The notes: a model not told the origin generated them from the sequence alone. Positions 7,639 through 16,935 are shown, numbered from the stretch's first letter. The stretch: 64,000 nt of DNA from Bacteroidetes bacterium UBA6221 (GCA_002421685.1 DISB01000020.1:62001-126000), one strand, 5' to 3'. Numbers and translations: made by a program.

Positions 7639-9678
7639 CTACCACACTTTAGCCCGAACGCTATCCGCGCGCCACATTTTATCTCCTTCTTTTATGTTGA
7701 AAGCTTCATAAAACTCAGGCATATTGCTGAGCGGGCCATTGGTGCGCCATTCCGCAGGTGAGTGGGGGTCGGTAATAATGCGGTTGGCCATTGTCTCGTC
7801 TGTACACTTCGCACGCCATACCTGCGCCCAGCTCAGGAAGAAACGTTGTGTAGGGGTGAATCCGTCTATTTTTTCACCTTTCTTGTATTGTTCGGTTTTC
7901 TGGAAAGCTTCGTAGGCTATGGCCAGTCCGCCCAGGTCGGCCAGGTTTTCGCCCAACGTCAGCTGGCCATTTACATGCACGGTATCCAGCACAGTGTAGG
8001 CGTTGAACTGGTCGACCACAACACCTGTTTTTGCCACGAAGCGTTTTTCATCTTCTTCCGTCCACCAGTTTTTCAGGTTGCCATCTGCGTCGTATTTAGC
8101 GCCCTGGTCGTCAAAACCATGTGTCATCTCATGACCTATTACTCCACCTATGCCACCGTAATTGATAGCATCGTCGGCGTTTTGGTCGAAGAAGGGGAAG
8201 GCCAGTATCCCGGCCGGGAATACGATTTCGTTGAACGCCGGGTTATAATAAGCATTTACAGTAGGCGGTGTCATATACCATTCTGTTTTGTCTACCGGTT
8301 TGCCCAACTTGTTTACCATGTAATCGTAGTCGAAAGCAGAAGAAGCAAAAATGTTCTTTACGTAGCTGTCATCGCTTATTTCCAGTTTGCTGTAGTCCCT
8401 CCATTTGTCCGGGTAGCCTATTTTCTTTACGAAAGTATTCAGCTTGGCAACGGCTTTTTGTTTTGTGGCATCCGACATCCAGTCAAGACGCATAATACGG
8501 TCGCGGTACGTTTCCTGCAGGTTGTTCACCATATCCAGCATGCGCTGTTTGGCCTCGGGCTTGAAGTGTTTGTCCACATAGGTTTTACCTACCAACTCGC
8601 CTATGCCGCCATCTACCACTTGCTGCACTCGTTTCCAGCGTGGCTTTTGTTCTTTTTGCCCCGCTACAGCTTTACCGTAAAACTCAAAACGGGCATTGTC
8701 GAAATCACTGCCCAGGTAGGGCGCCATATCGTTCACCGCGTGAAATTTCAGGTAGGTTTTCCAGGTGGTAAGAGGTGTGGCTTTTATTTGTTTCGCTACC
8801 TCGGTCATAAACACAGGCATACCGGCTATCAGGCTATCCTCGCCCGTTACCTTCATATCAGCCAGTATTGCTTTCCAATCCATGCCCGGTGTCACCTGGC
8901 TCAGTCCGTCCAGGCTGAATTTGTTGTACACTTTGTACGGGTCGCGCATTTCCGTGCGCGTCAGCGATGCTGCGGCCAGTTTTTCTTCCAGCGCATATAC
9001 TTCGGCGGCAGATTGTTTTGCAGCAGCCTCGTCCATACCCATCATCGTCATAAGTTTCACCTGGTAAGCTTTATACGCATCGCGTACTTTGGCAGAGCGC
9101 TCATCTTTGTTGAAATAATAGTCCCTGTCGGGCATACCCAGGCCGCCCTGGTATATCTGCACTATTTGTTGTGTTACATTTTTATCGTCGGGCGATACGT
9201 AGAAGCCGAACACCTGCGATAACCCTTCAGTATGCTGAAGGGCGATCTCTTTTATCAACCCGTTTGCGTCTTGTATGCCATCAATGCGTGCCAGTATCCC
9301 GTTCAGCGGCGTAAGGCCAGCCTTGTTGATAGCAACGCTGTCCATCCCGCTTTTATAGAAGTCGCCAACTTTTTGTTCGGCACTACCTTTTGTAGCGTTG
9401 GAGGCCGCAGCTTCGTCCAGCAGTTCGTGCAGTTTGTTCCTGTTGTTTTCTATCAGGATGTCAAAACTGCCCCACCGCACTTCTGATTCGGGAATCGTAT
9501 TGTTTTTCAACCAACCGCCATTGGCGTAAAGGAAGAAATTCTCTCCGGGATTCACCGCGGTGTCCATATTGGCCGGGTCAATAAATTTGATAGCAGTCCC
9601 GGTCTCTTGTTTTTTTTCCTGGCAAGAGGCAAGTGCGACGACTGTTATGCCAAGTAGTAAGCAGGCTTTTATATTCAT
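7639..9678 (-). CDS. M13 family metallopeptidase (neprilysin/PepO-like lipoprotein)
   Basis: A 679-residue zinc endopeptidase of family M13. The N-terminus is a lipoprotein signal with VVALASC (Cys19), so it is likely anchored in the envelope. The NAYYNP substrate-binding segment is present; the zinc motif HEMTH lies at 516-520 and the third ligand in ENLADLGG is Glu577, with Asp581 supporting. Length is normal for the bacterial family. These enzymes cut short peptides. It stands alone between its own promoter and terminator, with a small lipoprotein gene downstream. Confidence 0.95.
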   Translation of the reverse strand: MNIKACLLLGITVVALASCQEKKQETGTAIKFIDPANMDTAVNPGENFFLYANGGWLKNNTIPESEVRWGSFDILIENNRNKLHELLDEAAASNATKGSAEQKVGDFYKSGMDSVAINKAGLTPLNGILARIDGIQDANGLIKEIALQHTEGLSQVFGFYVSPDDKNVTQQIVQIYQGGLGMPDRDYYFNKDERSAKVRDAYKAYQVKLMTMMGMDEAAAKQSAAEVYALEEKLAAASLTRTEMRDPYKVYNKFSLDGLSQVTPGMDWKAILADMKVTGEDSLIAGMPVFMTEVAKQIKATPLTTWKTYLKFHAVNDMAPYLGSDFDNARFEFYGKAVAGQKEQKPRWKRVQQVVDGGIGELVGKTYVDKHFKPEAKQRMLDMVNNLQETYRDRIMRLDWMSDATKQKAVAKLNTFVKKIGYPDKWRDYSKLEISDDSYVKNIFASSAFDYDYMVNKLGKPVDKTEWYMTPPTVNAYYNPAFNEIVFPAGILAFPFFDQNADDAINYGGIGGVIGHEMTHGFDDQGAKYDADGNLKNWWTEEDEKRFVAKTGVVVDQFNAYTVLDTVHVNGQLTLGENLADLGGLAIAYEAFQKTEQYKKGEKIDGFTPTQRFFLSWAQVWRAKCTDETMANRIITDPHSPAEWRTNGPLSNMPEFYEAFNIKEGDKMWRADSVRAKVW

Positions 9679-9700
9679 TGTATTTCTTTTTTAAGAATTG

Positions 9701-9708
9701 CAAATGTA
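9701..9708 (-). promoter_or_regulatory. Candidate -7 element for the M13 peptidase gene
   Basis: On the minus strand TACATTTG, a perfect TAnnTTTG, about 23 bases before the start codon. No clear -33 element is visible. Confidence 0.4.
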
Positions 9709-9775
9709 ATAAATGAAGGCTATTTATTGAGATAAACGATTATGTATGGCAGGGTGAAAAAGCGGGGGAACTTTA

Positions 9776-10420
9776 TCAGGCTATTTGCTGCCGCTGCCTC
9801 CTGATGCGTTTTACCTCGTAGATGCCGGGGAAGAGATATTTCTTGCGTGTGCCTATTTCTTTGCACTTGCTGCGTGTGCGCAGGTGTTCTATTTTTTCGA
9901 ATATCCGTCCGTCTTCCACCTGGAACCAATGCCCCGGTTCAAGATCGCATACCAGCATATGGCCCGGCTTGCGGATGTCATAATTGTACAGGGCCTTATA
10001 CAGGTCCTGGTCGGAGCAGGTGCTGGCGGTGGGGTTATGCATGTATTTTATCAGCGCACGTTCGATATCGGCCGGGAATATTTTTTTTCCTATAAAAGGC
10101 ATAAGCATATGCCTGAACTGTGTCTTCCATTCTACGCCATGGGCTGCAGCCTTGCGGCTGAAGTGCTCGTGCGTGATCATATGCGCCATTTCATGTATCA
10201 GCGTGATGAGGAAGTTGTACATGTTCAGGTTCACGTTCACCGTGATGCGATGGTAGGGGTGTGTTGCTGTTGGTTCCCTGTAATCACCAAGCACAGTTTT
10301 ACGGTCGCGCGTGAGCGTGAGGTGAATGGTATACTTTTTAAAGTAAGGAGCCACCATCTGAAAAGTATCAGGGGGCAGGAATTGTTGCAGTTGATAAAGT
10401 GGTGTTTCCTTCTTGCTCAT
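9776..10420 (-). CDS. SprT-like domain-containing protein
   Basis: A 214-residue protein with an SprT-like zinc metalloprotease domain. The zinc motif HEMAH is at residues 76-80 and HGVEW with His94 follows, as in the SprT/Spartan group (third ligand H in HG-x-x-W). Cys134 and Cys159, with a later Cys181, could form part of a C-terminal zinc site, but the classical four-cysteine zinc ribbon is incomplete. The start overlaps the end of the upstream gene by four bases. Eukaryotic Spartan digests DNA-protein crosslinks; the bacterial role is unproved. Confidence 0.85.
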   Translation of the reverse strand: MSKKETPLYQLQQFLPPDTFQMVAPYFKKYTIHLTLTRDRKTVLGDYREPTATHPYHRITVNVNLNMYNFLITLIHEMAHMITHEHFSRKAAAHGVEWKTQFRHMLMPFIGKKIFPADIERALIKYMHNPTASTCSDQDLYKALYNYDIRKPGHMLVCDLEPGHWFQVEDGRIFEKIEHLRTRSKCKEIGTRKKYLFPGIYEVKRIRRQRQQIA

Positions 10421-10797
10421 CTATTTGTCTCCCTTGCTAATCTTGATAACAACCATGTTTCTATCGCAGTGTACACCGCATAAATTCCAAACAATGCGAA
10501 GAGTGAAGGCTTATGTACATCAGGCCTTTTCACCAACGCATACACCACTACAGCTATTATGCATACTGACAGTTTTAGAAAAGAAGATGCATACACTCCT
10601 CTTACAAATGCATCGGGCTTGCCATGCATTTGTTTGGTAACCATAAAAAACGTTGTAAGCGATAATGCAGCCATAACTACATTGCCAATCATCAGCACCG
10701 CGAAATCATACGCAGGGGCCAGTGTCCTCAGCCACAGGAACACTATGGTGAGTACGATGAACAATGAGATTACGGACACAATGAATGCTTTTTTCAT
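10417..10797 (-). CDS. Four-helix membrane protein next to AtpZ (AtpI-like)
   Basis: A 126-residue protein with four hydrophobic helices (about residues 5-25, 33-53, 69-88 and 98-117). Size, topology and its position directly after an AtpZ-like gene fit the poorly conserved ATP synthase I-type protein that Bacteroidota carry between atpZ and atpB. The usual next gene, atpB, is missing here; an SprT-like gene follows with a four-base overlap. Function as an ATP synthase assembly factor is inferred from context only. Confidence 0.6.
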   Translation of the reverse strand: MKKAFIVSVISLFIVLTIVFLWLRTLAPAYDFAVLMIGNVVMAALSLTTFFMVTKQMHGKPDAFVRGVYASSFLKLSVCIIAVVVYALVKRPDVHKPSLFALFGIYAVYTAIETWLLSRLARETNR

Positions 10798-11000
10798 TTC
10801 TTTGGTTTATCCAGTTCTTTGATCAGTTTCCACAAGGAAAAGACCAAAGCCAGTAAAGGCAATATTATGATGAATAATGGAAAATTCCACGCGGTTTTTT
10901 CGTCGATAAACCAGCCCAGCCAGGTAGCGGCAGCAAGGGTACCCAACAGTTGGCCGCCAAGCCCTGCATAACGCATCATATTATTTTTGCCGCTATCCAT
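10794..11000 (-). CDS. AtpZ/AtpI family protein
   Basis: A 68-residue protein with two hydrophobic helices. GLGGQLLGTLAAATWLGWFID followed by a second helix and a Lys-rich tail is the AtpZ/AtpI family pattern. These small proteins help assemble the F-type ATP synthase c-ring or carry Mg2+/Ca2+. The ATG at 11000 gives the normal length. It overlaps the following membrane gene by four bases. No other ATP synthase gene is in the window, so the pair is detached from the main atp operon. Confidence 0.85.
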   Translation of the reverse strand: MDSGKNNMMRYAGLGGQLLGTLAAATWLGWFIDEKTAWNFPLFIIILPLLALVFSLWKLIKELDKPKK

Positions 11001-11027
11001 AAGGGAGGGTTAAATTAATAAAAATTT

Positions 11028-11519
11028 TTACTTGTTCCTCGCTTTTTGCTCCGCGTCGTTGTCTTTTTTTACGCTGCGGGCCGCCTGCTTCATCAGTTCA
11101 CCCGAAGCGGGCAACAGGCTGTTCATTTCTTCCCGGTGCGTCTTCTTCAGGTCCAGCATAGTAGTATCCGGCGGTTTCATATTACCGGCTATCACATGTC
11201 GCAGGTTTTCCTGGTATTTTTCCTGGGCGGCTACCAGGTCGGAGAGCGAGTCCACGTTTTGCTTCAGTTTCACTACTTCCAGGCGGGTTTTTCCCCCGGC
11301 ATATCCCGGGATGTAATATTTGACAGGTGTAAGCACCATGATAGCCACGGTGACAACCGCCACCAGCACGAACATAGTACTGAGGAGTATATATAATTTG
11401 CGCATGGTTAGCTTGAACGACGCCACTTCTTCCAGCGACTCATCATCTATGAAAACCACCCTGTAATTGTCATTCAGCCTCTTGAGCAGGTCCCTTTTCC
11501 TTTTTGGTTTTTCTTCCAT
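11028..11519 (-). CDS. Membrane-anchored protein resembling the N-terminal half of Bacteroidota M23 peptidases, without the peptidase domain
   Basis: A 163-residue protein: a basic cytoplasmic N-terminus, RVVFIDDESLEEVASFKLT, one transmembrane helix (about residues 43-65), TPVKYYIPGYAG and a coiled-coil-like region with LKQNVDSLSDLVAAQEKY. This is the anchor region seen in M23-type envelope proteins that in Bacteroidota sit upstream of bactofilin and atpZ. The LytM/M23 peptidase domain that would follow is absent; the protein ends in a Lys/Arg-rich tail. It is 27 bases upstream of the AtpZ gene. Confidence 0.65.
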   Translation of the reverse strand: MEEKPKRKRDLLKRLNDNYRVVFIDDESLEEVASFKLTMRKLYILLSTMFVLVAVVTVAIMVLTPVKYYIPGYAGGKTRLEVVKLKQNVDSLSDLVAAQEKYQENLRHVIAGNMKPPDTTMLDLKKTHREEMNSLLPASGELMKQAARSVKKDNDAEQKARNK

Positions 11520-11618
11520 GATACTGCAATTTACATTTTTAGGTATAGACCTTACAGGACATGGCTGTTTTTATGTATAGGTTAACAAACTCCGGCACGA
11601 GATGCCAAAAAGGAAAGG

Positions 11619-11647
11619 TTACCACTTTCCCACCCACGGTATTTTTG
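11619..11647 (+). promoter_or_regulatory. Promoter of the malic enzyme gene
   Basis: Perfect -7 element TATTTTTG at 11640-11647, with a TTA at 11619-11621 as a partial -33 element, 36 bases before the start codon. Confidence 0.55.
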
Positions 11648-11683
11648 TAACTTACGGGTCGTTTTTCAACAAAGGCGAGCTAC

Positions 11684-13960
11684 ATGGCAAGTTTAATCAG
11701 GAAAGAAGATGCACTGGAATATCACGAGAAGGGCAGGCCGGGGAAGATAGAGGTAATTCCGACAAAAGAAACAAAAACACAGCGCGACCTGGCATTGGCG
11801 TATTCGCCGGGTGTTGCAGAACCCTGCAACGAGATACACGAGGCCCCGGACGATGTATTCAAATATACAGCCAAAGGCAACCTGGTGGCTGTTATTACCA
11901 ACGGCACCGCAGTGTTGGGCCTGGGGAATATAGGCCCGCTGGCATCTAAGCCTGTGATGGAGGGGAAGGGCGTATTGTTCAAGATTTTCGCTGACATTGA
12001 CGTATTTGATATAGAGCTGGACTGCAACGATGTGGATACCTTCGTTAAGGTGGTGAAGGCCATGGAACCCACCTTTGGCGGGGTGAACCTGGAAGATATT
12101 AAGGCCCCTGAATGTTTCGAGATAGAACGCATACTGAAGGAAGAACTGAAAATACCCATCATGCACGACGACCAGCATGGTACCGCCATTATATCCGGGG
12201 CGGCCCTGCAGAATGCGCTGGAACTGGTGAGCAAGGATATAAGTAAAGTAAAATTTGTAGTGAGCGGAGCGGGGGCATCGGCCACATCCTGCTGCCGTAT
12301 TTATATTGCATTGGGCGCCAGGGCTGAAAATATTTTCATGTTTGACAGTAAGGGGCTGATAACGACCTCGCGCGTCGACCTTGATGAGTACAAAAAACAG
12401 TTTGCACAGGCCGGCCCATCCGTATCGCTGGAGCAGGCTTTGCAAGGGGCTGATGTATTCATTGGCCTGTCCAGGGGAAACGTCCTGAGCAAAGAAATGA
12501 TAAAAGGAATGGCCGCCAATCCTGTCATCTTCGCCCTGGCCAATCCTGATCCGGAAATTACCTACGACGACGCAATGGAAGCCCGCCCGGATGCAATTAT
12601 GGCTACCGGCAGGAGTGATTATCCGAACCAGGTAAATAACGTGCTTGGGTTTCCCTACATATTCAGGGGAGCGCTTGATGTACGGGCCACTGCCATAAAT
12701 GAAGAAATGAAACTGGCTGCGGTAAAAGCCCTTGCCGAACTGGCCAAAGAGCCTGTGCCCGATATAGTGAACGTGGCCTACAACGAAAAAAGCCTGGAAT
12801 ATGGCCCGATGTACATAATACCAAAGCCTATAGATAACAGGTTGCTGGTAACCGTAGCACCCGCAGTAGCCAGGGCGGCTATGGATAGCGGGGTGGCGCG
12901 CAAGCCAATTACCGACTGGGATGCGTACAGAGAAGAACTTTACCGCAGGCTGGGCGCCGATGACAATATACTGCGGTGGGTCATCAACAAAGCCAAACAG
13001 AATCCGAAACGGGTGGTGTTTGCCGAGGCGGAAAACCTGAAAGTGTTGAAGGCTGCACAGATAGCAAAAGACGAAGGTATAGCCATACCCATACTATTGG
13101 GTGAGGAAAGGAAGATAAGGAAACTCATAGCCGATAACCGGATACAACTCAGCAATGTCGAAATCCTGGATCCGCGTAACGAGAATACAACAGAACGCAG
13201 GGAACGTTATGGGGACTTGTTTTTTGCGAAACGCCAGCGACGCGGTTACAACTTATATGAAGCCAAAAAGGTGATGCGTGAACGCCCGTATTTTGGTTGT
13301 ATGATGGTGGACCAGGGCGAAGCCGATGCGCTGATATCCGGCCTGACGCGGCAATATCCGGACACTATACGCCCGGCGCTTGAAATAATAGGAACCCATG
13401 AAACGGCGAACCGTGTTGCCGGTATGTATATGATGCTGAGCAAGAAGGGGCCGCTGTTCTTCGCAGATACGACTATCAATTTTAATCCCACAGAAGATGA
13501 ACTGATTGATATAACCTTACAGACGGCCAGGGCAGTAGAGCAGTTCAATATAAAGCCGCGGATAGCTATGCTGTCTTATTCCAACTTCGGTGCAACACCG
13601 TCACCCGAGGCCAACCTGGTGCGCAGTGCAGTAGCCAAAATCAAGGAAAAATATCCAGACTTGGTGATAGATGGGGAAATGCAGGCGGGTGTAGCTTTCA
13701 ACAAGGACCTTTTGCGCGAGAATTATCCATTTTCCAGCCTGGTAGATGAATCGCCGAATACCTTGATATTTCCCAACCTGGCAGCAGGCAATATAGCTTA
13801 TCACCTGCTACAGGAGGTGGGGGGCGCCGAAGCTGTGGGGCCTATACTACTCGGACTGAAAAAACCCGTTCATGTGCTGCAACTGGGCAGTTCTATAAGG
13901 CAGATAGTGAATATGGTGGCTATAGCCGTGGTAGAAGCGCAGTTTAAAACAGTGGTTTAA
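11684..13960 (+). CDS. maeB: NADP-dependent malic enzyme with phosphotransacetylase-like C-terminal domain
   Basis: A 758-residue MaeB-type enzyme. The N-terminal two thirds is malic enzyme (malate to pyruvate plus CO2 and NADPH): LAYSPGVAEPC, the metal-binding MHDDQHGTA, the nucleotide-binding VVSGAGASATS, and FALANPDPE. The C-terminal third, from about residue 430, is a phosphate acetyl/butyryltransferase-like domain (FAEAENLKVLKAA, GTHETANRVAGMYM, ANLVRSAVAKIKE, LQLGSSIRQIVNM), which in MaeB is usually regulatory and binds acetyl-CoA. Length matches E. coli MaeB (759). It is followed directly by a flavoprotein gene whose start overlaps its stop. Confidence 0.96.
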   Translation: MASLIRKEDALEYHEKGRPGKIEVIPTKETKTQRDLALAYSPGVAEPCNEIHEAPDDVFKYTAKGNLVAVITNGTAVLGLGNIGPLASKPVMEGKGVLFKIFADIDVFDIELDCNDVDTFVKVVKAMEPTFGGVNLEDIKAPECFEIERILKEELKIPIMHDDQHGTAIISGAALQNALELVSKDISKVKFVVSGAGASATSCCRIYIALGARAENIFMFDSKGLITTSRVDLDEYKKQFAQAGPSVSLEQALQGADVFIGLSRGNVLSKEMIKGMAANPVIFALANPDPEITYDDAMEARPDAIMATGRSDYPNQVNNVLGFPYIFRGALDVRATAINEEMKLAAVKALAELAKEPVPDIVNVAYNEKSLEYGPMYIIPKPIDNRLLVTVAPAVARAAMDSGVARKPITDWDAYREELYRRLGADDNILRWVINKAKQNPKRVVFAEAENLKVLKAAQIAKDEGIAIPILLGEERKIRKLIADNRIQLSNVEILDPRNENTTERRERYGDLFFAKRQRRGYNLYEAKKVMRERPYFGCMMVDQGEADALISGLTRQYPDTIRPALEIIGTHETANRVAGMYMMLSKKGPLFFADTTINFNPTEDELIDITLQTARAVEQFNIKPRIAMLSYSNFGATPSPEANLVRSAVAKIKEKYPDLVIDGEMQAGVAFNKDLLRENYPFSSLVDESPNTLIFPNLAAGNIAYHLLQEVGGAEAVGPILLGLKKPVHVLQLGSSIRQIVNMVAIAVVEAQFKTVV

Positions 13961-15180
13961 TGCGTATTGCGATAATAGGCGCCGGTGCTGCGGGTTGTTT
14001 TGCCGCGGCCAATATTCCGTACAGGCCGGGCAGGGAAGTGGTGGTGTTTGAGAAATCGAATAAAGTGATGCAGAAGGTCAAGGTTTCCGGAGGAGGGAGG
14101 TGTAACGTAACCCACGCCTGCTTTGATATTCCTGAACTGCTGAAAAAATACCCGCGTGGTCCGAGGTTCCTGAAAAAGACATTGTACGAATTTTCACCCC
14201 GACATACTATCGACTGGTTTACCCAAAGAGGAGTAGAACTAAAAACCGAGGATGATGGCAGAATGTTCCCGGTTACAGATAATTCACAGACCATCATCGA
14301 CTGTATATGGCAGCAAATGCAGGAGAACAAAGTACAGGTGCGTTATGGAAAGACCGTGAAAACGATTGAGGCGGCAGAGGGTGAGTTGATAATCAGTTTT
14401 ACCGACGATAGCCGATACATAGCAGACAGGGTACTGGTTGCATGCGGTGGCTTCCCAAAAGCTGATCAATATACCTGGCTGACTGCTTTGGGCCATAGTA
14501 TACAACAACCTGTTCCTTCACTATTTACGTTCAATATGCCCAAACATCCCATTACAGAACTGATGGGGGTAAGCGTAAGCGACGTATCCATAAAAATACA
14601 GGGAACAAAAATAGTTGAAAAAGGGCCGGTATTGATAACGCATTGGGGACTCAGCGGCCCGGTAGTGCTGCGTTGCTCCGCGTGGGGCGCAAGGGAACTA
14701 AGCGAGCGCAATTACGATTTTAAGATACTTGTAAACTGGCTTTGCGACAAAACCGAACAAGACCTGCGGGAACAGATAAACTGGCTGAGGCAGGAGCAGG
14801 GAAAACAAGTGGTACAACATAAAAATCCCTTTGGCCTGCCTAAACGTCTGTGGGAATACCTGCTACAGCAATGCGGTGTGGCTGAGGAAACCAAGTGGGG
14901 CGAACTGCCTGCCAGAGCACAAAATAAACTCGTGCAGTCGCTCGTCAGCGACGAGTATCATGTACAAGGCAAAACGACGTTTAAAGAAGAATTTGTAACC
15001 TGTGGGGGGATAGCGTTACCGGAGATCGACCCCCAGGCTATGGAAAGCAGGGTAGTTCCGGGATTGTATTTTGCAGGGGAGATAATGGATGTGGACGGGA
15101 TAACCGGCGGATTTAATTTTCAACACGCATGGAGTAGCGGGTATATAGCAGCGCGCAGTATGATGAAAACAAAAGAATAG
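13960..15180 (+). CDS. NAD(P)/FAD-dependent oxidoreductase, HI0933 (BaiN-like) family
   Basis: A 406-residue flavoprotein. The Rossmann motif GAGAAG is at residues 7-12, followed by VFEKSNKVMQKVKVSGGGRCN, the family signature, and near the end GLYFAGEIMDVDG and GGFNFQHAWSSG. The family is often called HI0933-like or aminoacetone-oxidase-like; one member, BaiN, acts on bile-acid intermediates, but the general substrate is unknown. Its ATG shares a base with the malic enzyme stop, and a DUF2905 gene follows by two bases, so the three are one operon. Confidence 0.9.
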   Translation: MRIAIIGAGAAGCFAAANIPYRPGREVVVFEKSNKVMQKVKVSGGGRCNVTHACFDIPELLKKYPRGPRFLKKTLYEFSPRHTIDWFTQRGVELKTEDDGRMFPVTDNSQTIIDCIWQQMQENKVQVRYGKTVKTIEAAEGELIISFTDDSRYIADRVLVACGGFPKADQYTWLTALGHSIQQPVPSLFTFNMPKHPITELMGVSVSDVSIKIQGTKIVEKGPVLITHWGLSGPVVLRCSAWGARELSERNYDFKILVNWLCDKTEQDLREQINWLRQEQGKQVVQHKNPFGLPKRLWEYLLQQCGVAEETKWGELPARAQNKLVQSLVSDEYHVQGKTTFKEEFVTCGGIALPEIDPQAMESRVVPGLYFAGEIMDVDGITGGFNFQHAWSSGYIAARSMMKTKE

Positions 15181-15182
15181 GT

Positions 15183-15407
15183 ATGGAACGTTTTGGGAAG
15201 ACGATTATTATCATCGGTATCCTTGTCGTTGTAGCCAGTGTTATCATCTGGTTGTTTGGCGATAAACTTCGCTGGTTGGGGAGGCTGCCCGGCGATATCA
15301 GGATAGAGCGGGAAAACTTCCGTTTTTATATGCCCATCACCACCATGATCATTGTCAGCATAGTGCTGTCGGCCATCTTGTGGCTGGTGAGGCAATTCAT
15401 TAAATAA
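15183..15407 (+). CDS. DUF2905 family small membrane protein
   Basis: A 74-residue protein with two transmembrane helices separated by a polar loop LGRLPGDIRIERENFRFYMP. The G-RLPGDI and NF-FYFP-type segments are the DUF2905 signature. Function unknown. Its stop is seven bases from that of the convergent NlpC/P60 gene, with no room for a hairpin between. Confidence 0.9.
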   Translation: MERFGKTIIIIGILVVVASVIIWLFGDKLRWLGRLPGDIRIERENFRFYMPITTMIIVSIVLSAILWLVRQFIK

Positions 15408-15414
15408 GATAGAA

Positions 15415-16086
15415 TTATAACAGTTGCTTTTCGCCTTTCCCTTTGGATATTTTTCCTGCTCCGGCGAATCGTTTGGACCAGTAGGTGTCCGCCAGGCTGC
15501 TGATCATTACCCCGCCGGTTGTAGACGCATGCACAAAGAAGTTATTGGCCAGGTAGATGCCCACATGAGATATCCTTTTACCATGGGTACGGAAAAACAC
15601 CAGGTCGCCTTCTATCAGGTTGTCAATGTCCCAAATCATCCGGCAGGAGTGAAACTGGTCGCGCGCGGTACGTACCAATTCCGTGCAGAAAACCTCTTCA
15701 TAGCATTTCTGCACAAATGCAGAGCAGTCTATACCTGATTTGTCTGTGCCGCCGTAAGTGTATTTTACACCGTACCAATCATCAATGAACTTGTACAGTA
15801 TGTAGTTGGACATAGACCTTGGCATCAACCCTATCATGCTTGCGTACTTGTTCAGCAACTCATCGGGAATAGCAGCAGGAGGTATCCTGTCGCCGGCCAT
15901 TATTTTTATTTGTGTAGAAGCTGAGGGTGACATGTCCATATCTTCTATGAACCTGGTATTTCCTTTTTCCTGTACCAGTTTATGAGATTGAGGGTACAGC
16001 AATTCGTGGCTGCTGTTGCAGCCCGTTCCTAAAATCAGCGCCAAACCTGAAAAAGCAGTAAAGAGAGTGCACAATGTTTTACCCAT
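15415..16086 (-). CDS. NlpC/P60 (C40) family lipoprotein peptidase
   Basis: A 223-residue cell-wall peptidase. The signal peptide ends in a lipobox-like LGTGC before NSSHE. The C-terminal NlpC/P60 domain shows the catalytic cysteine in GIDCSAFVQKC, the first histidine in RISHVGIYL and the second polar residue position in FVHASTTGG. These enzymes cleave the gamma-D-Glu to meso-DAP bond in peptidoglycan. The ATG at 16086 is chosen over an in-frame GTG three codons upstream. The central region has no clear SH3 domain. Confidence 0.9.
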   Translation of the reverse strand: MGKTLCTLFTAFSGLALILGTGCNSSHELLYPQSHKLVQEKGNTRFIEDMDMSPSASTQIKIMAGDRIPPAAIPDELLNKYASMIGLMPRSMSNYILYKFIDDWYGVKYTYGGTDKSGIDCSAFVQKCYEEVFCTELVRTARDQFHSCRMIWDIDNLIEGDLVFFRTHGKRISHVGIYLANNFFVHASTTGGVMISSLADTYWSKRFAGAGKISKGKGEKQLL

Positions 16087-16209
16087 TATCCTCACGTTGT
16101 ACTACTGCAAGATTATACAAAATTGCCAAAAAAGCAACCGGAGTAGGCTAAAAAAATGCTAAATTTAGAAGTATTAACATACCTTATTGATAATCAATCG
16201 AATATAACG

Positions 16210-16674
16210 CTATTTAGGTATTGCACGGTATTTCATGTCAAGCCGTACATCAATACCGTCTACCACCACCATTTGGCGTACCAGCATTTCTTCAAAATCC
16301 ATTTCCAGTATCTGCCATTCCATTCTCTTGTCAGGATCGCCGCCATAATTCATGATGTATATGTAGCGTAGGTCGCCGGTCATTTGCCATATAAAAGGGG
16401 TATATGTCGGCGCATTGCCGGTACCAGTGCTGTCCAGGCAATTATCAGTCCCTTCTTCGTACCGCCCGCTACCACTCGGTTCAAAATTATAGTAGTTGTC
16501 ATCCTGGCATTTGGGGAAGGAAGTTCCGCCGCCGTTTGCCGTAGCGCTTTCCAATTTCCAATAAGATGACTGTAATATTTCCCGGCGATTTTTCAGGTCG
16601 CCGCGCACGTTGTTAGTGTTGCAGGCTGTTATAGCCAGAACGGTCATTAGTAGTATAAGGAGTGTGTTTTTCAT
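16210..16674 (-). CDS. Lipocalin family lipoprotein
   Basis: A 154-residue lipoprotein with signal MKNTLLILLMTVLAITAC. The mature part follows the small lipocalin-like pattern common in Bacteroidota: a YWKLESAT first strand, FPKCQDDNYYNFEPSG with a Cys that can pair with a later Cys in NCLDS, and successive strands ending in a short polar tail. A start six bases upstream is equally possible. Ligand unknown. The gene stands alone between the NlpC/P60 gene and the GIY-YIG remnant. Confidence 0.75.
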   Translation of the reverse strand: MKNTLLILLMTVLAITACNTNNVRGDLKNRREILQSSYWKLESATANGGGTSFPKCQDDNYYNFEPSGSGRYEEGTDNCLDSTGTGNAPTYTPFIWQMTGDLRYIYIMNYGGDPDKRMEWQILEMDFEEMLVRQMVVVDGIDVRLDMKYRAIPK

Positions 16675-16803
16675 GTTCATTTGCGTTAAATGACGGTGCA
16701 ATTTAAATAAATGATTGGTTGTTTTTTGTTATTTGATTGCTAACGACAACCAGCGATAGGCAAAGTCGTCGTCTTTGAGACTTGCAAAATTTCCTTGTTT
16801 ATA

Positions 16804-16935
16804 TCACGTACGGGAATCGAACCAGTCCTTCCCGAGTTTATTATGAGAGAGAAATCTCTTGAGCAGATTGGAAGAATAGCCGGTATATATTGTGTCATGT
16901 GTAAGGGAGTATAATATGTAAACGGTATAAATCAT
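16804..16935 (-). pseudogene. Truncated GIY-YIG nuclease gene
   Basis: Only 43 residues: MIYTVYILYS, IYTGYSSNLLKRFLSHN and LGKDW match the first half of small GIY-YIG nucleases (VYIL for GIY, YTG for YIG, with the catalytic Arg in LLKRF). After LGKDW the frame runs into a sequence resembling the 3' end of a tRNA (TGGTTCGATTCCCG) and stops. Intact members are about 80-100 residues and carry a catalytic Glu that is missing here. It lies immediately behind the initiator tRNA and its first codon overlaps that tRNA's terminator. Confidence 0.7.

Noticed and set aside
7762..9222. Long plus-strand frame of 486 codons opposite the M13 peptidase
   Set aside because: It is antisense to a gene with all catalytic motifs, its composition is a mirror of that gene, and its protein shows no domain.
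11602..11949. Small gene overlapping the start of the malic enzyme gene
   Set aside because: It is in a different frame from maeB, with no family match; the maeB promoter lies inside it.
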